From the NCBI GenBank assembly GCA_945883495.1, contig CAMCXS010000046.1:1-46147 (forward strand): a stretch of DNA of 46,147 nt, in the 5' to 3' direction. The stretch comes from Akkermansia muciniphila (lineage in GTDB: Bacteria; Verrucomicrobiota; Verrucomicrobiia; Verrucomicrobiales; DEV007). Of this stretch, positions 45,800 to 46,147 are shown piece after piece (within the stretch, counting starts at the first letter, position 1; each line of letters opens with the position of its first letter). The notes beneath the pieces were generated by a model that searched no databases, was not told where the DNA came from, and saw only the letters and a list, made by a program, of their open reading frames with translations. The position numbers and the translations under genes were made by a program.

Positions 45800-46147
45800 C
45801 CGCAAGTTGATGGTGGATGGTTGGTTTTGATCGAGCAAGATTGCGGGCTCATTCTTCGGCAGGAGATCGGCGCTGAAACCTCTTTCCGGCTACGATGGCG
45901 TGTGTTCCGAGGCTCCCGCATTTCCCCTCCACCCAGCACGGTCGCTTCGTGGGGATCAAACCGGAGGATCGTCTCCATCTGGGATCCATTGCGTTTCTCC
46001 CAGAAAGGGCAATGAAAGCCTCGCACAAAGCCACGAAGGCACGAAGAGGAAGCCAGTTCACAAAGGTTTCGGGCAGGAAGTTCAGCCCACCCTGAGGGTG
46101 AGTTGGCAAGTTCCCCAAACTTCATATCCCACCGCATTCTTTGTGTC
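45800..46147. other. Window end, no gene recognised
   Basis: Open frames occur on both strands but none has a protein-like pattern. It contains a 'cacaaagccacgaaggcacg' type interspersed repeat (about 46023-46042). The integrase that would belong to the right array is not present. Confidence 0.4.

Noticed and set aside
45742-46137. A 131-codon minus-strand frame at the right edge
   Set aside because: It runs through an interspersed 'cacaaagccacgaagg' repeat and a hairpin; composition is not protein-like.

Overview
The window looks like high-GC chromosomal DNA from a Verrucomicrobiota bacterium, or less likely a Planctomycetota relative. The basis is a PSD1/planctomycete-cytochrome-C plus DUF1501 gene pair, secreted sialidase-, ceramidase- and pectate-lyase-like enzymes, a DUF4175 / VWA-amidotransferase operon and GAGCAC-type interspersed repeats. 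No tRNA, rRNA, CRISPR array or integrase gene was seen.

Layout. (1) 139-5360, plus strand: a run of small gene cassettes, each ending in a site that folds like an integron attC (R'' ..AAC, R' GTT..). They carry a MazF-type toxin-antitoxin pair, a broken PIN toxin with its partner, a HEAT-repeat protein, small unknowns and a DUF4190-hydrolase. Just past the last attC sits a 124-bp palindromic element with terminal inverted repeats and a 9-bp target duplication (MITE-like). (2) 5643-17905: a sugar/metabolic group (hexose-6-phosphate mutarotase, small-molecule kinase, HpcH/HpaI aldolase), a secreted sialidase and ceramidase-like hydrolase, a NarL-type two-component pair, a divergent pyruvate-kinase-like protein lacking the C-terminal domain, rimO and a small membrane protein. 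(3) 17968-27622, minus strand: a large pectin-active protein behind a complete F-type ATP synthase operon in the order a-c-b-delta-alpha-gamma-beta-epsilon, with a perfect CRP-type palindrome upstream. (4) 27790-34405, minus strand: a three-gene membrane operon (DUF4175 coiled-coil protein, VWA/amidotransferase-like protein, clan CD peptidase-like protein). (5) 34667-41600: a small conserved acidic protein, remnants of Uma2 and AAA genes, an HNH endonuclease pair, the PSD1-DUF1501 pair (with 13 in-frame copies of a 9-bp repeat) and a VOC protein. (6) 41945-45799, minus strand: a second cassette array with attC sites pointing the opposite way, carrying a frameshifted DUF4279 gene, two PIN toxin-antitoxin modules (one toxin frameshifted) and small membrane proteins.

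How it fits together. The core is ordinary vertical genome content (energy metabolism, secreted polysaccharide and glycan hydrolysis, signalling). The two ends are integron-like accessory arrays without a visible integrase (CALIN-like), facing each other across about 36 kb of core. In both arrays the same family of PIN toxin is inactivated near its 5' end while its downstream partner gene stays open.
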